DNA from: Hymenochaete sp. R1
Lineage: Eukaryota; Basidiomycota; Agaricomycetes; Hymenochaetales; Hymenochaetaceae
Length of the DNA stretch: 64,000 nucleotides
Direction of reading: 5' to 3'
Assembly (NCBI GenBank): GCA_019400425.1
Contig: JAFREE010000040.1
Location: 112,531-176,530, forward strand
Both the position numbers and the translations under genes were made by a program. This document shows, piece by piece, positions 45,873-58,174 of this stretch. Below the pieces are notes generated by a model that made no database searches, was not told the origin of the DNA, and was given only the letters and a program-made list of their open reading frames with translations. The stretch's first letter is position 1. The number at the start of each line of letters is the position of its first letter.

Positions 45873-48686
45873 TTAAGTTGGCCTGTCGTTTGGATTGTGC
45901 CCCTCCGCCGCGACGAGTTTTGAGACGCTGTTCTGATCTACAATTCTTCTCTTAATTTTGCCAAATTCTGTCAGCATTTCCCTGATGAACTCGTCGACGT
46001 AACTATCTTCGTCTTTCATCGTGAACCACGTCTTAAAATGTTTGTGCTTGCGGGCTTCGAACCGTTTCTCGTAGACTTTTTTTGCCAGGCTGTTCAGTAG
46101 CCTCCTGTAGGGATAAAGACAACTCTCAGACTGGATCCACCAGTCCTCTGCAAATTGCATGGTAATAAAAAGCTTACTGCTCACGTCCGCATTGCGAGAA
46201 GGACTGAACAGTGTATCTTCCGGTGCTAAGCTATCGAGCAGCTTTTTGTCACAGCTACGAAGTTCGTCTCCAAGTACCTTCTTCCTGTACAAAGGAATAT
46301 AGACCAAGATCCAGAATATGGCCTCCATGTCGAATATGGGAGAGTTTGGACAGTCCGGATATTCGAGGACATACATCGCCATAAAAATTCTCGTTCCCTG
46401 TGTGAGGGTTCAGGGAAAAAATTAACCTTGAAAAGAGTGACGCGAACGTACCGTATGACCAGCTCCGTCAGTCGCGGGATTCCGGCAGTCTCTCCGGACA
46501 GACAAACCAAAATCAATCAAACATCCAAATAGAGCGTCGTCATTCACGTCCAAGCTGTCGAATATCTGAGCAACGTCAAGATGAATCTTGTCCCCTACCT
46601 TGATTTGGTCCAGTATTTCGCGTAGACGACTATGCAAAAATTAGTATGATGAAGGAGCTTCGAAACAATTCACTCACAATTCAGGATCAGCTTTAATGTT
46701 GACGACGTTGAACATCTGCTCCAATTGCTTCAGAAGAATGATATTTCCGGCACTCAAGTCTCGATGCTGGTATCCAAGCCGTAAAAGATTTCTATAACCT
46801 TTGCCAGTGGAATATCGAGTAAATAAATGGCAATGGAAGGGAATTCTTAGGCTTACCGATCAAGGCTCCCAATAAACCACCTATAAGCTGCATTTCGTCT
46901 TCAGCATCATACAGCGTACAACCTACTGTAAAGCACTCCTGAATCGTTTCCACACGAGGACTGGGTTTTGATAAATACTTTTCACGTGTCCCGAAAAATG
47001 ATTCTTGACCTGCACATCTCTTAAGAAATACTTTTTCACGCTCCTTCGAGTAGGTAGCCTCTGACGACCATACTACATCAAGGGATGCGAATTTAGCTGT
47101 AACATCCGTATCAGACACATTTGCATAGTGAAACGGTAGTCCGTCAGATTCAACCTTTTTGCAAGTAGAAGTTTCGTCAGTATACTGCAGGAATACTATA
47201 GAGATTACAATCCACTGACAGGTTTCTTGTACTGATTTGTATAGACGAACTCCGGGTCCCTCGATTGTTCCGGCGCACCAAGAGCAAGGCGTGTCACTCG
47301 ACCAAAGGATCTTCTTCCAAACCGAGGTAATCCATTGATCCTTAGGTTTTCTGGATGTTCCTGCAGTACTTTAATGTCATGGATAATATCTCGCTCGACC
47401 TCTGAGATATGTTCTGCATCATTCCAGATAGAAGTAACCACCATTGGCAGTTCGTTCCGTGCATCGATGTGTTGATCGTCGAGTGAAAGGTTTAGGCAGT
47501 CGCTTGTGTTCTTTGGATTCAAAAGAACAGGATCCTCCGTCTTCTTCATCCTTTTGGGAGAGCGGCTATTGTTTGAACACACATAAATACGTTTCTTGCT
47601 CGTGTTTGATTTCGGATTCGCTTCTTCTGTTTGTTCATCGACGACAGGAGTCTCCGCATGCACACTTCCACTAAGAGTTATCTCTATAAGAGTCCTAGGT
47701 ATCAGTTCAAGCTTCAAAGCCTTTGTACACCGGCCTTGGAGCGCGTTCCGATCACAAAGTACCTCTGTGCAAAGCAACCAACCGAGTGATGTTTGAACAA
47801 TATGGTTGATCTTTGTACCATCGTTCATCAATATCCGTTCTCGACGATTGAAACCATGCTCGTCAACCGAGGAACAGAACATGCCTGCGACCGCTACAGA
47901 GAACCGCTCGCATTCAAATGGTATATCCAATTTATACCTGCGAGTGATATATACCCCTCCTCGGTCTGATTCAGCAATTGCAGCATAGTTCTTGATTGGA
48001 TCGAATAGCAGGAAGCGAACGGCCACTCTGTTTGACTGGGAACGGTAAATCTCCTGACAGCATATGCAAGCATCAACCACCAATTCATCCCATCTATTCT
48101 TGACCACAACGAATGAGACTACATTATCCCATGAAACAGAGTTATTCGTGAGAAGGTGGCCGTTATCGAGATCGTCTTCTTGGTCCTTGAGAATGCAACC
48201 AGCAATATCAAGCCTTGGGCCGAGACCTTCTTTGATGATAGGTTTGTCGTACTTGACAAATTTAAACTTGTTAGTGAAAAGGGTGTCCATGGCGCAACGT
48301 CCGACTGGCTCATTCCCGTTGTTCCGATACACAGCGCGAGTGTGGTCAAGAATTTCGTTCAGAAATCCTGAGAATAGACCACACGGATCAGCTTGCTCTT
48401 GCTCATCCTCTCCGTTCTTTTTCATTTTCCAAATGGGCATCGACGGTGGAGTAAATCCTTTCGGGACATGTTGGAGAAGGCAAACTTCGAGATGCAAATC
48501 GTTCCATAGGTAGCATAATTCGAGTTTGTTAAGCTTCTGGATTGTCTCAGGTGTCGGCTGATATGGCTTCGGGTCACTGTCCCAGAGACTCTCGGAGGAG
48601 TGCTGCGACGAGTTAACACTCTCCGATGGTGACGACTTGGCGGCCTGTTCAGAAGGAGAACCTTCTGAAATGCTGGATATGGCCAT
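45873..48686 (-). CDS. FunK1 fungal-type protein kinase C' (right arm, full length)
   Basis: Five exons (47220-48686, 46857-47154, 46678-46798, 46452-46629, 45873-46397) give 862 residues. The splice pattern is identical to kinase C and the internal exon lengths (298, 121, 178) are the same. Catalytic loop YQHRDLSAGN and an intact DFG (LIDFGLSV) are present. Exon 1 lacks three codons present in C (EGAGSEGPR versus EGLGPR). The last exon starts GTRIFMAMYVLEYPDCPNSP like C and then departs completely after FDMEAIFWIL: about 144 residues with only scattered matches. Differences elsewhere are few, so this divergence is confined. Substrates unknown; the Lys/Arg linker (KKRIYVCSNN, KRMKK) may be a nuclear signal. 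Confidence 0.88.
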
Positions 48687-49679
48687 AGTGTGTCTTGACA
48701 GCTCGAGGCGTGCGCTTGGGAGGAATGAGAAATTAAAAGTGGTGGTGGTGATGGTGGTGGTGGTTGAAGTCTAGGAAACGAATGAGAACGCCTTGGAAGC
48801 GTCGTGGTTGGGATTACTTTCGCGCCTAGAGATGCGATGGTTTCTCAAGCCACATGTCGGAACGAGCTTCCTTGCCGACCCTTGAAGGAGGTCGGCCCGA
48901 TTGTGAAGCGAGTCATCCACCCGCCTCGTAAAAATTGTGTGTTTGTTCGACAAATTTGGCAGTAGTGCAAGTTCCGACATTCTTTTTGCTATTTGTCTTT
49001 GAACCAACGCGGGGTAGTAATCCACGAGAGGGACACTGTTGTCGGTTGAACGTGGAGATGTACTGGTGGTACTGATGGGCATGCCAATCGGCTGATGTTT
49101 GCCCAACGTCTCTGACGTGCAGCGTTCCGGCTCGCAATTAGAAATTACTGTTATTGAAGGATTTAGGCGTCGTAATATTCTTAGGTTATGAATTCTGAGA
49201 GACAATCAGAGATCGTGGTGGTGTTGGTAGAAGGGTGAGAGAGAATAGCGACCTGGCTGGAGTCAAACGCGCCTGAGTTTTGCGCATTCAGAATTAAAAA
49301 ATGCCTAAAAAGGACCAAAGGAAGTAGGACCGCATTTCCACGTCTGACGGAACGGAGGCAGCTTTGAACGTATGTTTCTTACACATAAAAAATAGGAATG
49401 GAACGTATTGATAAAAAAAACTGAAATAATCCAAGTGATACAATACCCAAACACATTGAAACCGACATGAATGATAGTAGAGAAAAATAAAGACAAGAAA
49501 GTAAAAACAACAACATCGGAGCACAGAAAAAAAAGAGATGCAATTTCCAGAAAGAAAGAGTGTACTAGGCACCAATGCATATTTGCTCAGTGCAGCAGCG
49601 ATATATAAAAAGGAGAGAGTTTGATCTTCATAAACAGCCAAGAAGAGATCGACCACGAACTGACCAGCCGTTGTTTGAT
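48687..49679. other. Spacer upstream of kinase C', mirror of 11.35-12.33 kb
   Basis: Contains a GTG-rich microsatellite near 48737-48763 and the minus-strand counterpart of the left-arm open frame (48771-49205; shared text CEPERCTSETLGKHQPIG). No gene is called. Confidence 0.45.
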
Positions 49680-50847
49680 TCAATGCGATATGATGTCTTT
49701 GCTGGCACCGAAGAACTTCTGTATCTCGTGAATGTAACCGGCAACCGCGCGGTCCTCTTCTTTGTCTCCGAACCACGTTTTTTTCTTCCTATGCTGCCTA
49801 GCCAAGTCATAATATGCATCGACCTTCCGCGACAACGCATATAAAAGTTCTTTGTAAGGATGAAGGCAGCTATCGGCATCGACGAGCCATGGTTTCAGTA
49901 AAGAAAGAAGAATGTGCATTTTGCTGTTAATGACCGAGCCGAGTCGCATTGTGTCTTCTGGAATCAACGATCCCAGCATTTCTCGATCATCTTCGCAAGC
50001 CTCGGGATTGAACGCAACACTTCGGTTCAGAGGGACGTAAAGCAAAATCCAGAAGACGGACTCCATGTCGAAAATGGGAGAGTTTGGGCAGTCCATGTGA
50101 TTAAGAACATACATCGCCATGAAAGTCCGTGATCCCTTATACAAGATTGTCAAATTGATTTATAGCACGACAAAGAGGACGCACTGTAAGACTCGCTTCG
50201 TTTAATGCGGGCTTCTGACGGTTTATCTTGACGGCTAAGCTGGAATCAATTAAGCATCCGAATTGTGCATAATCATTCCTATCCAAATTGTCCAACATCT
50301 GCACAGCGTTGACGTCCACCTTGTGGCCTGAATTGACTTGGCTTTGCTTTCTGGTCGGATGACTATAGAGCCTTGTTAGTCAGAAAGAAAGAACTCGGAA
50401 GCGAATCACTCACTACTCAGAACTAGGCTTGATGTCTACGATGTGGAAGGACTGCCTAGGACGCTTCGGATAGATGATATTCCCAACGCTCATATCTCGA
50501 TGTTGATATCCAAGCCGTAGAACATTGTTGTAACGCCAGATGATGTCGAGATTCAAACTCTTTAAATATTCTGAATCGTCGATCCCCTTCAAACTGGATT
50601 CTTTGTGTTCTAGACATTTAAACCTGTCAGTGAAGAAGGCATCCATGAAGCCAAGTATCTCGTCGGATGGGTTTGCTGGCATATAAGCTACGGTCATAGC
50701 TTGTATTGAAATTCCGAGGTGTGGCTCTCGAGGAGACGAGAGTATGCTAGTGGTAGCGATGTGGTTCGAGTCTAAGAATTGAATCTTCGGGTCTCGGGAT
50801 TCGGGATTGCTTTCGCGTAGAAGGCACGCGGTGGCTTCCAACCACAT
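49680..50847 (-). CDS. FunK1-like protein D, N-lobe missing
   Basis: Three exons (50414-50847, 50185-50362, 49680-50135) give 355 residues with no stop. The large N-terminal and N-lobe part of FunK1 is absent: FFTDRFKC in exon 1, which corresponds to the start of the lobe, is followed within about 35 residues by the catalytic loop LGYQHRDMSVGN. The metal loop reads LIDSSLAV, so DFG has become DSS. The last exon (GSRTFMAMYVLN) ends FGASKDIISH, as in psi-B. With no ATP-binding lobe it is unlikely to be a kinase; a pseudokinase or a gene in decay are both possible. ATG 50847 is the first in frame; a later ATG at about 50690 would also work. Confidence 0.7.
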
Positions 50848-52010
50848 TTTTACAAAGACGACGTTCTGTTCGACTCTGGCGGACTTTCAATCTAACCGTA
50901 AGTTCTTAAAGTTGATTTCTCTGGGCTCCGCCTCAAAACTGAGCGTTTGTTTGATGTATTTCAATCTGTCGCATGGGCAATTTTCGGCCACGATTTGAGA
51001 CGTTTATGTTCCTATCGCAAAACCTGTTAGCCATTTGACATAGCATCAGCATCAGCATCAAGTTAATACTTACTTACAGCAGGCTTGAATCATACTACAA
51101 GGCCTTGTGCAGCTTGGCAAGGGAAGTTCTGCTGCTGAATGCGCAGAGAGCGAGATACGTGCACGTTAGTCCTGACCAACAATTTTTGGGATGACGTACT
51201 GAGCCGATGACCTATTCCTTTACCCGAGGCGATTAGAGACCCAGAGAATGACTTCGCATTCTTGCCAGACTGCTCCAGATATTGCGAGTAGCTGATGTAC
51301 CGTGTCCACGGTCGAGGGTAACATGAAAATGAACTTCAAGTTCCAGCTTGTGTGAAAGCACCACGACAGAATACCCTCCGGCTGAAATCTGTTCACTGTC
51401 TTCAAGGTACCATTTCAAATCCTTTCCGGATTATGCATTCGTTTGGTACTCGTGTATCCTTATGTCTCTTGATTCGGCGAATGACATACATGTGCAAGGT
51501 CTGAGTCGGAATGGTGGTAGTGGTGGGAGACTTAGAGTCACGACGCGTTCGGGGACGAGCGCGTATACGGAAACATTAATGCTTCTAGTACTAGTAGAGT
51601 GAACGGACTTCTACGCAACCTCAGGAGACCTCAAGTTGAAAGAGAGTTACCTTGAATATTTATTTTGTCATCGATTCATAAGAAATAGGGATGGCTTAAT
51701 GTGATAATTATTTTGATTTTTCATTAATGGAACATGGTGAAATACATATGAGTATGAGATACGTGAATATTGTGATGCGTTCCGAAGTAATGAATGAGAA
51801 AAACAAAGCATGATTGTAAGAACGGTAGAACAAGTGTCTAAACCAGGGCCCAAATCGTGAGATTATCGATTCTCTGCAAGAGAAAAGATTAAGAGACGGG
51901 AAAGAAGAAATACTCGTTTGTTACTGAGGCAATGTGTGCGCCAGTCAACCCAAAGACAGGAAATCATACGTCAATAACATTGCGTCTACGAGGGCTTTAT
52001 TGGCGAAGTA
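50848..52010. other. Spacer between D and B', missing from the left arm
   Basis: No gene. A GCATCA tandem repeat (three copies) lies near 51043-51060. The end near 51.7-51.85 kb resembles the 3' flank of kinase A', consistent with tandem duplication. Confidence 0.45.
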
Positions 52011-53345
52011 CTACTCATGGATTACAACAAGGTCACCCGGAGTATTGGTTTCTTTTGCTCCGTCCGGAACAGCACCCTCGACTTGTCCAAGCATTCGATA
52101 AAACTTCTGTGTCTCGTTGATGAATTCGTCAACCACACTGTCCTCCTCTCCTTCCTTGAACCACGTTTTTTGCTTCCTATGCTGAATGGCCAACCCATAA
52201 TATGCCGCGACCTTCCGCGCCAACACATATAAGAGTTCTTTGTAACGATGAAAGCAGCTATCGGCATCGACGAACCATGATTTCTGTAAAGAGTAAAGAA
52301 TGCTTTTTTTGCTGTTAACGTCCGTACTGAGTCGCATCGTGTCTTCTGGAAGTAACAATTCCAGTATTTTTCGATCATCTTCGCAGGCCTCGGGTTTGAG
52401 CGCAAAGGTTCGGCTCAGAGGGACGTACACCAGAATCCAGAAGACGGACTCCATGTCGAAGACAGGAGAATTACGACAGCTTGAATATTCGAGAATAAAA
52501 ACCGCCATAAAGATTCTCGTTTCCTGTGGAAAATGATCAGGAAAAAACCACTAAAACATTTGAAGCAAACATACTGTAAGAGCAGGTCCGCTTATTGCGG
52601 AATTCCGGCAGTCTGTCCCGACAGTCAAACTAGAATCAATCAAACATCCAAATGGTGTTTCGCCATTCACATCCAAATAGTCCATTATCTGCACGGTGTT
52701 GAGGTCGGCCTTTTGTTCCAAATTGACTTGCCTTTGCTTCCCGACCTGATAACTAAAGAGCTTTGTTGGTCAGAAAGAAAGAACTTGTAGGCGAATCACT
52801 CACCACTTTAAGTCCGCCTTGATGTACACGACGTTGAACATCTGCCCAAATCGCCTCGGAAAGACTATATTCCCAACACTCATGTCTCGATGTTGATATC
52901 CAAGTCGTAAACAATCTTTATAACGCCCGACAATATCGAGCTTCAAACTCTTCAGATCTTCTGAATGCTCGTTCCCTTCGATGCTAGGTTTTTCGTATCT
53001 AAATCTGTCAGTGAAGAGGGCGCTCACAACGTCAGGGATTCCGATTAGATTGCTTGAAGATAGGCTATGAAGCTCTGCTTGTTCTTGTCTGTCCTCTTTC
53101 ATTCTTGTTTTCGTCCGAACAGGCGTTAAAGGTGGACCAGACTGAGTACCTTCCAGGTTGTATTGAAGAAAACAGAGCCCGTGCTGCACGTCATTTGAAA
53201 GGCATTGCAAGTTGGGTCTGGTCTTCTTGATTGTTTCTTGTTTCACTTCATATGGCGTCCCTCTAAAATCCTGGTGGCTTTCGGAGTGAGTCGAAAAGCT
53301 AATATCCTCTGCCGATAATTTGGAGGCTTTCTGAGAAGGATGCAT
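52011..53345 (-). CDS. FunK1-like protein B', N-lobe missing
   Basis: Three exons (52804-53345, 52575-52752, 52011-52523) encode 410 residues with a continuous frame. The N-terminal region is FunK1-like (YEVKQETIKKTRPNLQCLSN), then, as in D and psi-B, it jumps from ALFTDRFRYEKPSIE to KSLKLDIVGRYKDCLRLGYQ with the N-lobe deleted. The catalytic loop YQHRDMSVGN is intact; the metal loop reads LIDSSLTV (DFG to DSS). The last exon begins ETRIFMAVFILEY. Exon 2 and exon 3 are exactly as long as in kinase A (178 and 513). ATG 53345 is chosen because upstream frames have no ATG in phase. Same deletion in three paralogues means it predates their split. Confidence 0.75.
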
Positions 53346-54409
53346 CTTTAGGGTACAAGCTATGGCTATAGCTTGTCTTGAAATTCCGAGTTGTGTTTCT
53401 CTAGGAGATGAGAGGGTGGTGGTGGTAGTAGTAGTAGTTGAAGGTTGAAGACCGTATGCTCGGCCCGGGGTTTCGGGAGTGTCGTGGTTGTGGCTGGGAT
53501 CCCTTTCGCGTAGAAAGCATGCGGTGGTCGCCCCCAACCATATTTTAAAACGAATAAATTCCGAGCCGACTCTGGATGGCTCCCAATTTGAACCAGAGCT
53601 GCCAGGCCTTACGCAAGCATGGGAGTACTGCTACTGAACGCGAAGAGAGCCAAATACGAAGGCGCCTGTTCTGTAGCTCCTGTCCAACAAATAGAAGTAT
53701 CTAGATGAAGGCTTAGACCTTTCTCGGAGGAAGTCAAGACTTCGGAAAGATGACCTCATAGTCGACTTGGAATACTCAAGATCTGGTAAGTTGCCAATGT
53801 GCATTGTCCATGTTATTAGATAACATCTAAACGCACTGTTCGTATGTATGAGCACTACCACAACGGGGTACAATGTCTCGCTGTCTGGCCATTGTCAACG
53901 GAGTACGTCATTCTGGTCCATTTTAGATGGACATTTGGCTCTTTTGATTTAATGGAATATATGCAAAAAATGAGCGGAGATGGGAGCGAGGTGGAAAGCT
54001 GAAAGCTGATCTGGTCTCAGCGGTTAGACAACGCGCGTCGAAATGCTCGAAAGCACCTTCAACTCAAATTGAACGAGAGCATCCTATTTCAATAGGCAAA
54101 TGATGAGAATGAATGAAAATAGTGTATTTCAATGGAACACGGAGTGATAGATTACATAAATGCATAGGGATGTGATACGTGAGTATTGTTAATCGTTTCG
54201 ACATGATGAGTGACAAAAACAAGACATTATTGAAGAACGCATGAACGATAAAAGAGGATCTATTCCAAGAAAAAAGAGTAAAAGCGGGGAGAAAAATATG
54301 CGTATATCAATATTATCCAGATGAGATGAGGCGGGTGCGCCAGGCAACCGAAAGAAAGGGAATCGTATTTGACCAGCACGGCATCCATGGCGGGTTTATC
54401 CATTGAAAA
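53346..54409. other. Spacer between B' and A', mirror of 8.98-10.05 kb
   Basis: Includes a GGT/AGT trinucleotide tract near 53415-53440 upstream of B' and the open frame 53631-53873 mirrored on the left arm. No gene is called. Confidence 0.45.
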
Positions 54410-57309
54410 CTACACATTTGTCAAAGAAAGCTCCTCTGTGTCGTTGATTTCTGTCGTTCCGTCCGGAACAGCACCCTCGATTTGCACCAGCCTTCGGTGA
54501 AACTTCTGTATCTCGTTGATGTACTCGTCAACCGCGCGGTCCTCTTCTTTGCTCTTGAACCACGTTCCCCGCACTTCATGGTCCAAAGTCAGAGAGTTGT
54601 ATGCCGAAACCTTCTGCACTAGCGTGTATAAGAGGTCTTTATAAGGAAAAAGACAGCTATCAGCTTTGATATACCGCGTGTTTTGCAAACGATTAATAAT
54701 CCGTAATTTATTGCCAGCGTCCGAGCCGAGTCGCATTGTGTCTGCCGGAAGTAACAATTCCAACATTTTTCGATCATCCCTATAAGCCTCGGGATTGGAC
54801 GCAACGCTTCGGTTCAGGGGAACGTAAAGCAAAATCCAGAAGACGGACTCCATGTCGAAAATGGGAGAGTTGGGACAGTCTAAATTCTCGAGAACATACA
54901 TCGCCATGAAAATTCGTGTTCCCTATACAAGATTGTTAAATTGATATTTGACACGATTAAGAGGACGCACTGTAAGACCCGCTCCGTTTATTGCGGGCTT
55001 CTGACGGTCTCTCTTAATCGCCAAGCTGAAATCGATTAAAAATCCACATATCGCGTTGTTATCCATTTTCAGGACGTCGAACATCTCCCTCAAATCAATG
55101 CTGTGCTTCTTCCCGGCTTTCAGTTGCCTAAGTGCCTCCATGAGAAGACTGTATCGTGTCAGTGATCGATATGAATGGATAAAGCCAGATGCTTACTAAT
55201 TCGGATTAATCTTGACATTCACGATCGTGAAATACTCCGTGGGTTGTTTGAAAATAATCATATTGCCTGGGCTCATGTCCCGATGTTGATACCCAATCCC
55301 AAGAAGATTTCTGTAGCCTTTTTCAAGAATAAGCAAACACGTTCTTTGCCAAACGAATTCCACTTACCAAATAAACTTCCCAATAAACCACCAATTAGTT
55401 CCACTTCGTTCTCAGCGGTATCAATGGTACGTCCAACTGTGAAACATTCTTGGATCGTTTCCACTCGAGGATGAGGTCGGGGCAGTGGTCTTTTGTTTGA
55501 TCCACGAATTGTTTCCTTGCTTGCGTTTCTCTTCAAGAAAGCTTCGTGGAATCTGTCTGAATCTTCGGGCGCGGTAGACCACTTGACGTCGAGAGAGGCA
55601 AACATTTCGTTGACCGTTTCGGCAGTGATTGCTGCGTAGTGAACCGGCAATCCGCCTTCTTCATCCTATTAGTGAGTTGTCAGAATGAGATAATCTTGAA
55701 TGAAAGGAAAAACGAACAGGTTGTATGTATTGGTTAGTATAGACATAATCCGGATTCCTTGACTGCTCGGGAGGGCCGAGAGCAAAACGAGTTACTCGCC
55801 CATAACTCCTTCGTCCAAATCGAGGCAGACCATTAATGGTTATCTTCTCCGGGAGATCTTGCAAAAGCTTGAGATCGCCGACAACATCACGATCACTGTC
55901 CGCGAGATGTTCCACATGATTCCAAACAGAGGTGACACAGATGGGCAGCCCGTCCGTCTCCGTCGACTCTGAAGGACCCACAGTATGATCGGCTCCCTCT
56001 CCGTCGTCGTTGCATGAAAACTGTGGGTACTTGCTTGCATCTTTCTTGACGGCAGAACGCTAAAAGAATTGCAAATCAGTATGAAGGCGTACCAACAAAG
56101 CGTAGTAGTACTTACTTTCGGCCGAAGAGGGCGAGGCTCGATCACCTTTCTCGACTTCTTGTTCGAATGAGAATCGCTCTTGGATACGTGGATGCGTTTC
56201 TTGCTTAAATTTGATATCGGTTTAGGCTCAAACTCGACGTCTTCTTCAACCTCGGATAGAACCTGTTCTTCTTCAAGAACCTCTCCAACGGGAGATGCTT
56301 CTGCTGGTGCCTCCTGTTTCAAGTCGAGCTTCACAGCCTTCGTGCAGCGCCCATTGATGCCCGTTCGGTCGCATAGCACATCTGCGTACCATAACCAACC
56401 GAACGAGGTTTGCATCATCCGGCCAGACCGCACACCGTCCTTCATCACCATCTGCTCCCGACGATTGAAGCCGTGCTCGTCAATCGAAGAACAAAACATT
56501 CCAGCCAACATGGTAGAGTATCGTTCGCATTCAAAGGGTACATCTAATTTGTACCTGCGAGTAACGTAGACTCCGCCTCGGTCAGACTCGCCGATCGCAG
56601 CAACCTTTTCGCCTTGATCGAATAACAGAAAGCGTACGGCGACTCTGTCCGACTGGAAGTGATATATCTTCCGGCAATATGTGCAAGCTTGTACGACGAG
56701 CTCGTTCCATTTGTTTTTGACCTCGACGAACGTGGCCAGATTCTCCCATGAGATATAGCAATTCGCAAGAAGTCGCCCAGAATCTATGTCTTCCTCGGGA
56801 TCCTTGAGAATACAGCCAGCAATGTCAAGCTTCAAGCCACCATCGTTCGGATTGATAGTGCCTTTGTCGTACTTGACAAATCTAAAGCTGGCTGGGAAGA
56901 GATAGTCCATGGCGCATCGCTCGACTGGCTTATTCCCATTGCTTCGGTACACGTCGCGGGTGTTGTCAAGGGTGTTGTTCAGAAAGTTGGAGAATGGGTC
57001 GTAGAAATCGCTTTCTTTGCTTTTGTCCTCGCCATCCTTTACTTTCTTCCAGGTTAGCGCTGATACTGGAGTCAAGCCTTTCGGGACGTGCTGAAGGAAG
57101 CAGGTTTCGAGATGCATGTCGTTTTGAAAGTAATGAAGGTCTAGCTTGACTAGTTTCTTCATTGTTTCTTGGCTTGCGTCAGGAGACAGTTCCTTTACAT
57201 CGCTCTGGACCACGGACGTGGTATGGTGGGACGCGCTGGGAGCTTTCTTGGGTGACGAATTGGGAACGGGTGCAGGAGGTGGTCCTTTTGGAGAATCATT
57301 TCCGGCCAT
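54410..57309 (-). CDS. FunK1 fungal-type protein kinase A' (right arm, full length)
   Basis: Six exons (56116-57309, 55718-56059, 55368-55665, 55197-55317, 54971-55148, 54410-54922) give 881 residues. The structure and exon lengths match kinase A except one codon less in each of the first two exons. Catalytic loop YQHRDMSPGN is intact and the metal loop reads LIDFSLAI (DFS). The last exon starts GTRIFMAMYVLEN and ends SLTNV like A, but its middle (RYIKADSCLFPYKDLLYTL, VQKVSAYNSLTL) is shared with psi-B and not with A. ATG 57309 aligns with ATG 6067 of A. It marks the outer end of the right arm. Confidence 0.88.
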
Positions 57310-58174
57310 GTCGAAAGATTCGGTGCTTGAGGAAGAGTTGAAGATGGCGACAACTCTTGTAAGATGACAGTGGTGATGGTGGACGAAAGGCAAGGGGTGA
57401 ACTCAACGCGTTGTGTGGTTTCGCGTATGCATATTGAGGCGCTCAAAAGCACGTGATGGTTTCCGCAGCCACTCGGAGTTTGCCGAAGACTTCTTCAATT
57501 CGCGTACGGGTCTTTTCACTACAGTCTAATAGTACAGACAAATGAGAATTTGTGAACTCAAGAAACCCTTTATAAATTCTAGAAAATTTTTAAGTAAATT
57601 TTTTGGAGTTGCTTGTGCATGTGAACTCGAAAACTTACCCGTATTTTGGCAGGGGGACAAGAGTTTGTTTCATAATTTTGTCTCTCTCGCAATTTTTGAG
57701 ACAAACTTCGAACACATTTCACACTTTTTGACGCATTTTTCCGGCCAACAAATTGGACCATGTTTGCTGTGAGTGTTAGCGAGTACACACTATTTTATTT
57801 AAACATGATGATGGAAAAGAGTCGCTGCGACGAATCTTTGGTTGTGAATAGAATAGATTAGTATGTAAGTGAAGAATTTATGTGCTGAGAGTGAAAGCTT
57901 TCTTGATATTGTAGATCTAATTCGCTGTCGTATCTTTTGACTATGCAGACCTCCCAGAGTCTAAGCACAACTTGGTAACAGACACTTTCGACTAAGCTGC
58001 CAATGTATTTTGGTGTGACGTTCCTCTGTGAACAACCAATTGAGTGCCGTGGAAACCAGAGAGGGATCGTGAGAATCTTTGCCCGGTCCGCTGTCTTGGC
58101 GTAGCGTGCCATGGTACCGGGTTGCAGCCCAGTCTCTCGCCCTCGTGTGAGGCAGAGTGGACTGGCTTGACGAT
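57310..58174. other. Outer border of the right arm and spacer
   Basis: Similarity to the left arm stops at about 57492. The rest has no supported gene; frames are short and unspliced. Confidence 0.45.

Larger units (their letters stand above)
46309..57492 (-). repeat. Right arm of large inverted FunK1 duplication
   Basis: Reverse complement partner of 5884-14712, with kinases C', D, B' and A'. It holds an extra segment relative to the left arm (about 49.8-52.3 kb, most of gene D plus the 3' end and downstream flank of B'). The downstream flank of B' (51.6-52.0 kb) also resembles that of A' (54.1-54.4 kb), which points to tandem duplication within the arm before or after the inversion-type copy was made. 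Confidence 0.85.
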
